From Harmothoe impar (taxonomy: Eukaryota > Annelida > Polychaeta > Phyllodocida > Polynoidae), in assembly GCA_947462335.1 (NCBI GenBank), contig OX381717.1:21505166-21569165 (forward strand): a DNA stretch of 64,000 bases. Direction: 5' to 3'. Under the pieces are notes generated by a model. It was not told the origin of the DNA. It ran no database searches and worked only from the letters and a program-made list of their open reading frames with translations. A program made the translations under genes and the position numbers. Shown here piece after piece: positions 48,201-59,972 of the stretch (position 1 is its first letter; the number at the start of each line of letters is the position of its first letter).

Positions 48201-51200
48201 CTCTAGAGGAAAAAGTCATGGCGTGAGTTTCATTATGTTTTATTGCCTTTCTAATGATAGTGTTATTACTGTGTCATGTGAAAAATGCTAATTAATGAAT
48301 CCGAGACCTCGTGCTTTAATTTTAAGTGAGCTGGTGACTTTTGGCTATAGTAAAATATGGGCTTATAAAGCGACTTAGAGATCTATCACTGTTCCCCTAA
48401 TTTTCTGGGGCTGTCCGTTTGTTGACCTCTTTTATTAATGTATGACGCTGGGGCTACCCTTATTTTCAAAAGTATCACCTTCTACTTATTCATAATGTCA
48501 CCCATAAGTAGTTGCCATGTTGAGCTTCGTCATACAAGTTATTTGAAAAAGATATTTAATTTAAGCCGTCCCAATGCTTTTCCTGAGTAACACCCCCCGC
48601 TTCCGTCTTAACGGCGTAATCTTCCTTCGACCGCCCCCCCCTGCGCCCAGACAACCATATGAGATAACATTGCAAACTCCACTGTGCCTAGCGTAAACAC
48701 TAGTCCGTTGGGAATATTTGTTTACTTAGGAATATCTGTAACGGCCCTAGAGTCGCGTAACCCGGAACCTAAACATGCTCAAGATCCTTTCCGCTACTTA
48801 ATTACCCAACTATGGCATCGCCCAACCAGCCCCACCCCCGGTCCGTTGGCATTACGTCATTACTAAAGTATTATTACAGCATGTCTCAGGATTCTCCGAC
48901 ACGCCCACCATCCTCCCACGATGCCTGTCTACGTGCCCAGTTTTTAGGAAACCCAGTTATCTATGTATGTTAGCACACTGATGAAAAAAAATATAACTTG
49001 AGCATTTCTATATTTGCCAAAATGGGCCTTTCCTTGGATGAGTCTATCAAAAGTTTTACCAATAACAAGCACGCCGAATTCTGCAATAGTGGTGACATCA
49101 TAGTGCATACATAAACCTCGACAGACTAACAACACAATTAATAATATTTCCTCAAATCCCTTGTAAATGTATGTCCAGATTCTCTTTCAATCAAAACCAT
49201 TTCAGCATAATACATTTGCTACAACATGGGTAAATAATATTGACTTGTTTTCATATCTACTTTCCTTTGAAAGGGGGTCTTCCTAATTAGGTGAAGTAAT
49301 TGTCAGTGGTCAAACATAACATTCTTCCCGTTAGTCATTACTTTGAGGACGTTTTTTTTTGAAAGTCAAATGAATTGTGTATATGCACTCGCTGGCGTAA
49401 TAGGCTGAATTCCAATTTTTTGCTGAGAATTTCTCAAAAATGACTAACTTTGGGCATAAGAATTTGTTGCCTATTAAGCTGCTCACCTATGGCAGTGTCC
49501 TTGAAAACGTGCCCGACACCGGCGACAGCCGGCTAAAAGGCTTTTGGACCGGCTGGACACGTCCTCCTGCCTGTCCATATGGCTCGCTGGATCTTGGGCT
49601 ACATGCCAGTTTTTACGGCTTGTAAATCGGATCATTATTAAAATCTCTAGAGAAAAGAATTTTGCATAAATATTTTGAAAATCATTACTCGATTTTTTAA
49701 AATGAACAATAGGAATATACAGGAAAGCTGTATTGATTCTATAATAATTCATTCTTTATACATTTTTTTGAGATATGAAAAGTGCTCTCAGGCATCCGGG
49801 CCTGCAAAATGTAAGCCGGTCCTGCAAAACAACTGATCTGCAAGACCGAATGCCCTCCAAGGCAAAAAAAGTTTTCACTGAGACTGCTAATGGGCTTTAG
49901 CATTGGGACATACGTCTCACTAATCTGAGGGTAATTTTTTTTCTCACAGTCACCTGTGGCGTCAGTATTCCAATCCAAATGTGGTTCAACATGGGCGGTT
50001 GAAGTGAGACTGAAGAAGGTCCCAGAGTTCGCCTACAAGTCCGTAACCCAGAATCAAGTGAGTTTATTTTTATTACTTCATTCGCTCCTTGTTACATGCC
50101 CACTACATTATATCCGTCAATGACATGTCTGTCATAAGTATTTTATGTCTGTATACGCTATACTAACCATCCTAACATAAATTCATATTATATTCCAAAG
50201 CTCTATATTCAATTTCTATTCTCCATCCCCCAATCTGTAAATGTATGTATACTAAATAGTATTGCTACCAAAAAGTGATGTGTTTCAAAAAAAAAAAATC
50301 CAAAACTAGTAATAGTTGTTCCTTTTGTCAGGAAACTACCGGTTATGTGCGCCTCAGTCGTCGTCGCCGCAGAGTCCAATCGGCCAGCCAGACTCCGTCA
50401 ACACCCCAAAGGAGTCATCAACGACCATTCATCTTCTCATCCAACCTAAGAGACGACTTGCGTGATGTTACAATTCCTGAGTCTGACATTAGCTGTTCTT
50501 CATATCATGACATGTCATTTCAGCAAAAGCCTCTTCGAATTCCACCGTCTGCCCCACCGACTTGTTACGATTCCTCCAAAACCTACCGCCGTCCCTCATC
50601 CCGTAATCCTACGCTCACCGCCGTATCGGGGACTACACTCCATGTCACCCCGAAATTGGCCTGTCCAAATTTTGTTTCTTATCAATTTAATCGCAGTGAC
50701 ATGCTTGCTAATATGATGAACTCGGTCTGTAAGCTGCATTTATACTCTTCTACGGCTTCAGTCAGTTTTGAATCAATCATACCAGCTTGTCAACCCCTTC
50801 GGATTTGTAGAGGTGGTCCAGGTATTCCAGGTGGTCCAGGGCCAATACCCATGTCTCAGAGTCCAACTACTTGGATTACTGATAACAACGAAATGCTTGA
50901 CAATTTTGTCTCCCCCATTGATCCCTCCGAATTAACCCAATTCCGTGACTTGTATCTTTTTCGGCCAACTTCAGACGTCGTTTCTAACACTTTTGATGTG
51001 CATTTAACTGTACAAGACTTATCAGACATGTGCTGCAAGTCACTCCTAAACGACGGCATACTTGATGTCATGGCCTCGCTAGTAAACACAAATCATGCGT
51101 CTGATGGCTTGTATTGCTCTCTTGTTAGCGACTTGTATGACCCATCCCCTGAACATTTTGTTTGTAAATTGCGTTCCAACTTTGCAACTGTTTTTGATGT

Positions 51201-54200
51201 AACCATCCTATCACGTCTGCAGTGCTGCTTTTTAGTCCCTGTTGGTCGACTGGGTGTCACATGTGATACATTTTTGGGCAGTATAGAAGTTGGTAGACGA
51301 GGGTCACATTTTGCAATGGCCGGGTACGACTTCATCCAAGCAACTGTGTATTATGCCGATACACTTGGTTGGGGAATTCCTGAAGACTTCAAAACATTCA
51401 TTTGTGCAATAGCCGAACTCCTTACCATGGCTCCACCTAGTTTTATTGAGTGCCATCCTACTTATCGGTCCGTTGGGGGAGAGCATGTTTGTGGTGATTG
51501 CAGCTCCTTTCCCCATCAACGCAGTGATGGTGCTATCTGTGGTGTCGCTGCGACAATACTCATGGCCCTATTCTTATTTCATAAAGGTTCTTTCTTCTCC
51601 ATGTGCTCTATTTATACCATTACGCCAAACTTAAAATACTTATCAAATTTATCTAATAATAACGATTACCTACGCAAAGTTCTTATATCGTGGTTTGTTA
51701 ATCACAAGATCAATGTCGGAAATCTTTTCCAAATAACACTTAATGTCTCTTCCAATGCCTCTCATGAGCCCACATATAGTGACATTCCCTCGACTAACTA
51801 TAACTCATCCACCTTCACCCCCTCCTCCACAACGCGTCCTTCTAAGCGTAGGAGGACAACGCGTGAACCGCGAACAATTCCTGCAAAAAAGACAAAAGTT
51901 GACCCAATACCCCCCTCTCCTCCGTCATCTCCGGATTGTTCGCCTCCGCAGTCTCCCGTACGGCCGTTAGTTCCGCACAACCCTGCGGCACCGTTGACCA
52001 TACTCACAACTCCGAAATATAGGAAAAAGTTCACTACCAAAGTGGTTCCTCCTGTTCGACCAGTTCCTTGCGTAGAGCCAGGCAACCGTTATTTTCAGGG
52101 TTTATTCAAATTCGATTGCCTTAAAGACCTCATTATCACCGGATCTGTTCATAAACGGTCGAACCGCAACTCCATCGTCCTCCGTGTCACTCTTCAAATT
52201 AATCGCCAACGTGTAACTAGAGAACTAATTAAATATGATGGGCAGCCGCCTAGTTGTAAACAACTAGGTCCAATGATTCCACTAATACAGGCCTTCATTA
52301 ATTCGCAAGTGTGTCGTGACTGGGTGCTGGCTTGCATAAGCCGAGCGCCTCCAATTGTTCATTCTGGGACGTCAATATCCTACTTCACTAGGAGTGCATC
52401 TTGGCAGGTGGGAACTTTGAATAATGAGGGTCGCCGTGTTTGTAAAGATTTCCCGTGCTCACGCTCCCTTGGTAAAAACGACCTAAATGCCCTTAGGGCG
52501 GCCAAAGACTTCATTAACTCCCCCCAGTTTGAAATAATGAAAGAGAAAGAATGGGTTCCTCAGGGTTATGTCCTGCAAGGTTTTAAAACACGTATGTTTA
52601 TACGTGGCCTCAACCATGATGTTTTACGGCACATCCTTGTGGCCCCCGGTGTTGTCTGCGAACATCCGATGGGTACTCTCCAGGCGTCGAAATACATTCA
52701 TAGTACCCGTGGCCAGTATCGCATGGACGACGTATTCACCTTTGATCCAGTTCAGTACCCTGAGCCTTCTACTATTGTTGTCATTTATCTCACATGTGGG
52801 TCTTCGTCCTCTCAATGCCGGTCTAAATGTCACACCTTGTTGAGTGAACTGGATGCTGACGATGACCGATGCAGAGTATGTGGTCTTCAATTATACGATA
52901 CTCAGGTTATTCCATGCTGTATTTGTGGGTCCGACGATGCGGATCTTTATTTTAAAAATAGCAACTACAAATATTGCAGTGCCTGCTATCAGAGTGCCAA
53001 ACAACCAGGAGGTGTCAACCCCAAGCGTTTTGCCGCCTTTTCCGAAGAAGAAGGGGGGTCATTTAAAGGCCTGCCAAATCATCATCGCTGTGGATGGAAG
53101 ATGAAATTGGAATTTATCACCACACACCCTGGGGTATTTTTCATATATATCCATCGGAATTCTAAGCGCTTTCACCAGTTACCTATAACGGATCCTGAAC
53201 ACACAACTGCTCCCCTATGCAAACGTGACATATGGGAAACGATGGCTGCTTTGTCAAAGGCTTCAGCACATGAAATATTGGCTGCCACCTCGAACAATTC
53301 TCGATTGTTTGTCAATTATGAAATGCAGTTTAACAATCTGTATTGTGGCCTTCCTCAAATTAGAAGTGTCATCCGTACGACTGGCCGCCGTATGCTCCAA
53401 AATGATTGTCCGCTCCATGACTTAGTGCCAACGAACAGCGATTGGCGATATATTGAGCGCCTCCTTCTTTTCCAGCGTGAAAATGTCCTTTTCTTTCAAA
53501 GAGGGTTTCATAGTGATGATGGGACATTGCTTAAAGACTACTTAGTGGTCGTAGCTTGGGATTTGAATCTGCGGTTGTTACGTGATCATGGGGTGCATGT
53601 TATTGGCATAGACCACACACATGATCATAATTATTTCAAGTTTCCTATTGGCTACATAACAGTCACATCCAATTACAATCGCCGTGGATTCATTGCTGCT
53701 TGCACTGTATCAAACACTGCTGCTGCTGATTCTTGTGAGATATCGTTAGCTTTCACGTTGGCGAATGTCCCTTGCAATGATACAAATTGCTCTCACGAGA
53801 GTAAACTTCATCGCTTTGTTGGAGGTGATGGTTTTTTTAGGTATCGTCCGTGTGCTCTACGTGATCCAATTTCCCCACTCGTCCAGCATGATAAGTCTAC
53901 TGCTATCAGGAATGCTGTTATGCGTCTTAATTTGGATACGACCTTGTGTAATTGGCACATGCTTCAAGCTGTAAAGACTAAGCTAAATGCTGGTGATTCA
54001 AGACGTCTGGCCGGTCATATTGTTTTCGGTTTCAAGGCTGTCATGCGCTCTTGGTCGCCAACGTCACGTGCCAAGTTAACTAGCAGTTTTTTAGATTTCA
54101 TTCGGCATGCTTTTCTTGGCACAAGTGCTGCAACATGCCTTCTCGATGTTGAACAGTCAAATGCCCTGGCCAATTACTTCAAGAAAAATTGGTTTGATCA

Positions 54201-56109
54201 TCCCAAGTGGCACGAATCCTTCACGTCCGAGACTTTATTCAAAGTCCCTTATGCCCACCGCCGAGACCCACTCATCATGACAAATAATGTCACTGAGCGG
54301 CAGTTCGGCTTGACAAATACCACTGACTTCAAAAGGTACACGAATCGGGCTGTCAGCACTAATGTACGCCTATTCCTGTATGACATCTTGCCCAGGCAAG
54401 CTGCTACAGTGAAGAGAGATGACAAGAAGCCATACATCAAGCGACTTCGTGCAGCCGCCAAATCCGGCGTTCGCTTAAAGGACAAGTGTATACCTCTCGC
54501 CATTCCTAATAAACGGCTATTTAATTTTGCCAAATCATTGGTTAATCCGGCAGACATTTTGAAATGTGTGTCGTCCGATGAACGCTCAGTCCAATTGATT
54601 CAAAAGCAATGGGTTGACAGTGTTGTGCGTTACTTTTTAGCGGCCATTATGAGTGGCATCCCACAAGAGTTCCATCATCTTGTAGACTCTAATCAATACT
54701 TGGTTGATATGGAACTGTGCGTTTGCTCGTGTCCTTACTTTATAAATGTTGGGCAACCATATTACTGTAAGCATATGTTTGCCGCATTATCACACACTAG
54801 TGGACTAACTAGTATTCATGGTCTTCTTGACTGCTATGATTCCATCATGCCCCAGCTCTCTCAACGTCCGCCTGAACGAAAGCGAGTCAACCTGCATCTT
54901 GTTGAAGCTTACGCTGACGATGCACTGTCTAAAAACGTTCCCACTGGGGATGTTATGCATGATCCATTTGATTTGACACTTCTACCTCCCCTTCACACAG
55001 AAGCATTCACTCTTGGTTCTTTTCTCCCTGGCAGTGATGCCAAATTAATTGCCCATCGATCTGGGTATAGGTCATTACTTCATGGCAGACACCCTGTCCC
55101 GCGATATATTCTCAAGCGTTGCCACACGAGGAGATCTGCTGACGTTTATTGTCCCAAAGTCAAGTTCCACCTTAAGTCTAAATGTCAACAGGGCGGGCGG
55201 CGCCGTGCCATATGCCCCCCTAAGAGAGGCTATAATCTCAAAACAATGACTTCTAGCTTGTCTTCTAAAATGGTTAAACAGGCTGCACAGCGTGAACGGC
55301 AGAACCTGCGTAATGTTCGTCGCGGACAAACATCCCACGATATCCCTGCCACTCCGCCACATAGCCCTACGCCAACCCTCCCTTCTCCTATACATGACGA
55401 ACAACATTTTGACTCTCTATCAACAGACAATTCCTGTCCAAGTGGAGTACCCTCTTTCAGTTATGATTCCTTCCCTTCCCCCTTATTTCGTGTTGGAACT
55501 CCTGTACCGGCTGGGAGTGATGCGTTCCGAAAAGTTACAATTAACAAAGCGTTCAATTCCCCTCACAGTAGTCCAACTGACGCGAGGGCAACGACTGCCA
55601 GTCAATCCTCTTCGTCATCACTTCTCGATTTTGAAATGCAGACTTCTTCGTTGAACATTCCTTCCAAAGTTCCGTCCGGTGCTACAGATTTCTCTCGTCA
55701 GCATTCCAAGTCCTCTAATGATTCCGGGTTCTTCCAAGACAGCTCATCCCTATCTTCCCAATCATCAAATGTATCGCGTAATACTTCTGTAACAAGCAAA
55801 GGCATTACAAGTGGTAAGGGTAAGGGTCGTGTGTTTTTTAACGTCCCCCGGCGTGACGCTCACAAGTTGGGTCTGCCGAAAGCGCAAACTCGGCAAAATA
55901 CAATTATACGCAATACACAAAAAATTAAAGATGACCCCCTGCCATCGGGGCGTGTTGTTTCTGCGGGAAGTAACTATTTTGTAGTTCAACCACCACCATG
56001 TAAAAAATCCCAACGCGTTGTTTGCCAGATATGTGAACTGGTGTTATATGGTACAAGCAGCCTCATTTCGCACTGTAAACTGCAGCATAACGTTCTCATT
56101 ACGCAGTAA
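45297..56109 (+). CDS. Ulp1 protease-MULE transposase-SWIM-C2H2 fusion, four exons, about 2005 aa
   Basis: Model: exon 1 45297-45384, exon 2 48179-48222, exon 3 49950-50057, exon 4 50332-56109. Donors are GTAAGT, GTGAGT and GTGAGT, acceptors TTTCAG, CACAG and TTTTGTCAG, and all phases agree. Exon 4 alone also opens from ATG 50278, so the first three exons are inferred. Residue numbers follow the spliced model. An Ulp1/C48-like protease has His406, Asp423, Gln476 and Cys483, with H-D spacing of 17. A basic SKRRR stretch near 584 may be a nuclear signal. Three CxxC pairs occur at 927-965. The MULE-type DDE core has Asp1174 (GIDHTHD), Asp1267 (QHDKSTA), C1286-N-W-H1289 and Glu1402 (TNNVTE). A SWIM finger has C1545, C1547, C1559 and H1561, and a C2H2 finger has C1978, C1981, H1994 and H1999. 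No stop or frameshift was seen. It is a DNA transposase or a gene domesticated from one. KDZ/Zisupton transposases also pair SWIM and Ulp1, but their usual motif is absent here and CxWH favours MULE. Confidence 0.85.
47130..47205. mobile_element. Left end of a Harbinger-like MITE in intron 1 of the transposase gene
   Basis: GGGAGTGTTCATACTTCATT...TTAATTACAAGGGGG follows TTA (47127-47129) and continues as GAGATTTCGCGCGGAGGGG, as in the copy at 3583. A matching right end was not found nearby, so the copy is truncated. Confidence 0.6.
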
Positions 56110-56440
56110 AACATGAGTCCGCCTTGCAAGTCTTTTTATTTAATCTATTAACCTCCCTCTCCTAGGGGATGGTTTTCATTTAAAAAGTTGCGAAGTACAG
56201 AGAAAACTGCACGTCTTGTGAGTAGGCCTCAATGCAGATTTGTGTCTTTGTCCTCTTTGGGGACTATTTAATTCATTAACTATACCCTTCTGCTTTTTAC
56301 AGGAATGCTCGTCGATGCATTTTGAATTCTTTAGAAGCTTGGTGGGCGTTCAACATTTCTCTCCCTGATTTTGCATGGCTATGTTTAACATAAATTGTGA
56401 AAACTATTTATAGCCACTCAGTTCCCGTAGCCACTTCATA

Positions 56441-56446
56441 AATAAA
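56441..56446 (+). terminator. Poly(A) signal after the transposase gene
   Basis: CATAAATAAAGGGTTTTATTTTG lies 332 bp after the stop. A very similar CATAAATAAAGTTTATTATTTTG block, with related upstream bases (CACTTAGTACCG against CACTCAGTTCCC), lies in intron 1 at about 47895-47942. Confidence 0.55.
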
Positions 56447-57774
56447 GGGTTTTATTTTGTTTGACCTGCCTATTATTGCACCCATCTAAGCGGAGGCATC
56501 TACTCCTTTTTTAGATTTATTACCAAGTAGTAGCTTATTTTTATTGATTCATAAACATAGGGCGACTGTAAAAATATCTAGTTTCTTAACATGTGCTTTT
56601 AATTTTCATAACGCTGCTGACGGCTGCCTGGAATCGGAGTATACCACATTGCCATCTTCATCTTCATATGGCTGTCCTTTGGAGCTTGGATCCACGATTT
56701 TTGGAGGAAATAAAGCGATGGCTTGAGGATGGAACGCGGCGTCATTTTATTTTGGACATTTCTTGCGCAAGGCTATTACGTCAACTATTGCACTAATTTC
56801 CTTCTTTTAGGTACTGATTGAGCCACATGTTCTTTGTCAGGGGCCTCTTGACTGCGAAATGTAATTTTACAATAATATTCCTACGGTCATGGGTAGTTTC
56901 TCGTACATTCTGAGTGTAATAAGACAAAGTGACTTATGTAATACTTCCCGTATAGCAAATGTATTGTTAGTAATTATGATGATTTAATCTTGATTTCAAA
57001 GTGATATTTCATTATCTAGAATTATCAAGAGAGAATGCATGAGTGATGTGTAAAGTAATAGCTCAAATATTACTTTAGTTCCTGATATGTGCGATATATA
57101 TTGGTGTAATTTTGCAGAATGATTATAGTTGCTCTAATGGCTTTTATGATATATGATTATTGATATGTTATAATGTTGATATGGATAGGAATAGGATATG
57201 ATATATAAACCTGACGATTGAGGTGTACACTGAAACTGTAAACGTACATATAATGTTTTGAATCGTTAATCAGGCATAGCAAAATCATACTGTAATACCA
57301 ATTAGCAAAGAAGCTGAATCCCTGCAATTCTGATTACTTTGTAACTATTAATGGTGACTCTTTATTTACTTAACGATTATTCGAACTGATCTTATCAGTT
57401 ACTACATGTGCAATGGGCAGTCACTCTATGGCAAATTGACAGTGACATACATGGTCGACAGAACTGTGAAGGCGTTCTCCCAAAAGTTGCCGGTAATCTA
57501 CGGTCATGTATAATGGAATATTTATTGGTTTACCGAGAAGGCGATATATGTTAACCAAAACCTGCTTCACATGTATACGGTACTGCTGAGATTTATTATG
57601 AATGTCAACTAATTTCAAAAAAGCTTAAAGTAATAAAAGCACTTTTGTATTCAAGGAATTTGCCTCCATGTTATAATTCCTCCTAGTTAACTAATATAAT
57701 GGTATATTTACTTCTACTTATGAATAGTGCCCTATTCTCAGTCAAAATGAAAACTGTATAACTTTAGTTGTCAC
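56447..57774. other. Intergenic, nothing recognised
   Basis: AT-rich sequence without a domain-bearing frame. Short open frames at 56544-56726 and 57421-57618 lack support. No inverted terminal repeat matching the region before 45297 was seen. Confidence 0.4.
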
Positions 57775-57776
57775 TA

Positions 57777-57995
57777 CCGTAAAACCCCGTCTTTAAGACG
57801 GATTTTTTTTGGTATTTATTTTTCCTGCAAGACGGATTTTTATATGAAAATAGGGGGTCGTCTTAAAGGTGGGGTTTTCTTACATAGTATCAAAGAGAGA
57901 GTCATTTTAAAGCCTTTTTCCTACAATACGGATTTTTATCTCAAAGTAGGGGGTCGTCTTAAAGGCGGGGTCGTCTTAAAGGAGGGGTTTTACGG
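57777..57995. mobile_element. TA-flanked palindromic MITE (CCGTAAAACCCC end)
   Basis: CCGTAAAACCCCGTCTTTAAG at the left and CTTAAAGGAGGGGTTTTACGG at the right, bordered by TA (57775-57776, 57996-57997). Inside, GGGGGTCGTCTTAAAGGTGGGG blocks recur. It is the same family as 4656-4828. Confidence 0.75.
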
Positions 57996-58681
57996 TACTT
58001 AAAATCTTTTAATTGTCGTTTTGGAAGGGGGTGGGAGAGGGTAACTAAGTTCGAGTGTCTTTGCTAGCTTATAATGTTTCGTCTTATATAGCCGCCCGGG
58101 CAGCTAACTAGTTCCTATTCTAATGATGCGTCTATTCAAAGCCCGGCAGTTATTGTTTTAGAGTCATGAACCCCCCCCCCCCCCCCCCCGTGATTAACAT
58201 TTTGGCCTATAACTTATAAGGAATTTGCTAGCGAAACTAACTCGCATTCTTAGACATAACTCAGAAGCCAGTGTTCATCTCCTGTATAGCGGGCACAATA
58301 ATTTATTTAAGATGGTTATTTCTTAACCCCAGGCCCCTATTCAATGCCCCGGCCCTATCGATTACAAGGGAGCGTTTTGGTGTTTACATGCAGAGAAGGG
58401 GAATCCCCGCCGCTGTAGAACTGGGCCACCTGCCTGGGGGGGGGGGGGCCCTGCCCGCCGTGACCTGGTTACGCGCCTGGGGTCATGCATCATGCCGCTC
58501 TGCTTGCTGGTTATAGGGCTCTCCCTGGGCCGAAAACATGGTTATAGCGGGCGGAGGGACTCACGAGGCAGGGGCTCATTGGTGATAAGGAATTTATTTT
58601 AAAAAGATCTATGAGATGGGGCAGAATACTGGGCCGTTCCGGACGGGTGGCGCCGTCTGCTGCATCCCTGATTCGGGCAGG

Positions 58682-58689
58682 TATATAAA
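58682..58689 (+). promoter_or_regulatory. TATA box
   Basis: TATATAAA lies 52 bases before the ATG at 58741. An initiator-like CTCATAG is about 28-30 bases downstream (58711-58717), the normal spacing for RNA polymerase II core promoters. The region around it is GC-richer than its surroundings. Confidence 0.65.
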
Positions 58690-58740
58690 GAGCAGTTCAG
58701 ACGCCGAGCTCCTCATAGACACAACTAGACTCAATCACTC

Positions 58741-59182
58741 ATGGACGCACAACGGGCACCACTGGTCCTCCTGACCACAATGACACGGGCACCCGGTGGT
58801 GCCCGTGTCGAACTGAGTTGCTGGGTCGATGGGTGAGTAGCTGCTAGCGTCAAGACGCCTTTAGACATACTTTTGCCCGAGTTCTGCGGCAGTTGCCAAA
58901 TGTTTAGGCATTCGATTTGGTGCTGTTAATACTCACACGCGCGTCTCGTTAAAACGCCGGTGCCTGGGCCCTGGACGCCCCGATTCCCGCGCTTTTGTTT
59001 GTCAACGTCCGAGTATGCTTAATTTAGTTAAGAAACTGATGAATTTTCATTTTTATTGCAGCCGGCTCGTGTTTCACGGAGTGCTGCTGGAGGTCTGGGT
59101 GGGGCTGCCAGAGGGCTCCTGCCAGCCCTTGGCGGGAGCCCTCCCACGGCCGCCCCCGGGGGGAGGAGCCGGTACCTTAAAC
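58741..59182 (+). CDS. Unrecognised gene, first two coding exons (partial)
   Basis: Exon 1 is 58741-58832, starting at the first ATG after the TATA box, with GTGAGT donor. Exon 2 is 59062-59182, with TTTTATTGCAG acceptor and GTAAGT donor. The phases agree (phase 2, then phase 0). The 71 residues begin MDAQRAPLVLLTTMTRAPGG and continue through CWVDGRLVFHGVLLEVWVG to a Pro/Gly-rich end. I recognise no domain. Later exons were not identified. The promoter, ATG, two donors and one acceptor support a real transcription unit. Possible roles are a host gene, a second gene of the neighbouring transposon, or an alternative first exon set for the PABP locus, whose first seen exon also starts in phase 0; none is shown. 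Confidence 0.5.
58782..58809. repeat. Perfect 12-bp-stem hairpin in exon 1
   Basis: GACACGGGCACC, loop CGGT, then GGTGCCCGTGTC. It lies inside the coding part of exon 1 of the TATA-driven gene and codes TRAPGGARV. It could form an RNA hairpin near the start of the message. Confidence 0.75.
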
Positions 59183-59511
59183 GTAAGTATGCCATCTTAA
59201 AATGTGATTAAACATGGGTTAAATTCGGCACGCGCGCCACGGCGACACGGGGGTTCCTAAAATCAACAGGCCATGTCGCTAGCGTCACTAAGAGATGACA
59301 AAACACTAAATATCCATCATTAAAATAGGTATTCCCATTGGATTACAATATACCACTGGGGCTGTCGTATTACTTGTGGAAAACTTTTACGGTCTAGAAT
59401 GGTGCATTTGCAGAGTCAGAAATGGGTGTATTGAGGCCGCAGCCCCTGGGAAAATTTAGAAATTTGCCTTTTAAATTTGCACATTCAAGGTGGTTTGCAA
59501 CTGGTATAATG

Positions 59512-59556
59512 GTAGGCCTATATGCCGTAGGCCTATATGCTGTAGGCCTATATGAT
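59512..59556 (+). repeat. Three tandem 15-bp units
   Basis: GTAGGCCTATATGCC, GTAGGCCTATATGCT and GTAGGCCTATATGAT in a row. TAGGCCTA is also scattered through the window as a common short word. Confidence 0.8.
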
Positions 59557-59801
59557 CTTTAGAAAATCTAGGAATCTTACTCTTAAATCCATGTGTTCTG
59601 AGGGAGTGTGAGCTTGTCATTGTCATTTTCTCCCCTAAAAGGATCCCCCCCCCCCCCACACTCATGAGATGTCAAAGTTGTTTAGACATTTGGGAAATGT
59701 TTAAATTTGGGAAATGTTTAAATTCTTGAAATAAGAGAGTGCATTCCGGTGAGTTTTGAGAGCAATATAAGTCCACATAACAATCTGCAAGTCATGATGC
59801 T

Positions 59802-59966
59802 AGACACGGCCATGTCACCAAGGCCAATGTCCCAGGTCAGAGTTAAGAAATGCCCCATGTCCCATGTCACTTGTATGGCCATGTCCCATGTCGATTTGAA
59901 GGAATGGCCATGTCACCATATCGGATTTAAGAAATGGCCATGTCGCCATATCGAATTTAGGGATAA
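59802..59966 (+). repeat. Degenerate minisatellite with GGCCATGTC core
   Basis: Variants of AATGGCCATGTCGCCATATC recur with irregular spacing; the last two units are about 31 bp long. The frame across it (59749-60075) is a by-product. Confidence 0.6.
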
Positions 59967-59972
59967 ACCGAC

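Noticed and set aside
52861..54780. KDZ/Zisupton assignment for the transposase core
   Set aside because: SWIM and Ulp1 fit that group, but the core has a CxWH motif and DDE spacing of MULE type, and I saw no YDI-CQ-type motif. Kept only as an alternative.
50462..55654. Numerous 60-120 codon frames overlapping the large transposase exon
   Set aside because: They lie in other frames or on the opposite strand of a much longer domain-bearing frame.
58271..58516. 81-codon frame upstream of the TATA box
   Set aside because: It includes a G-run and lies before the promoter; no splice or domain support.
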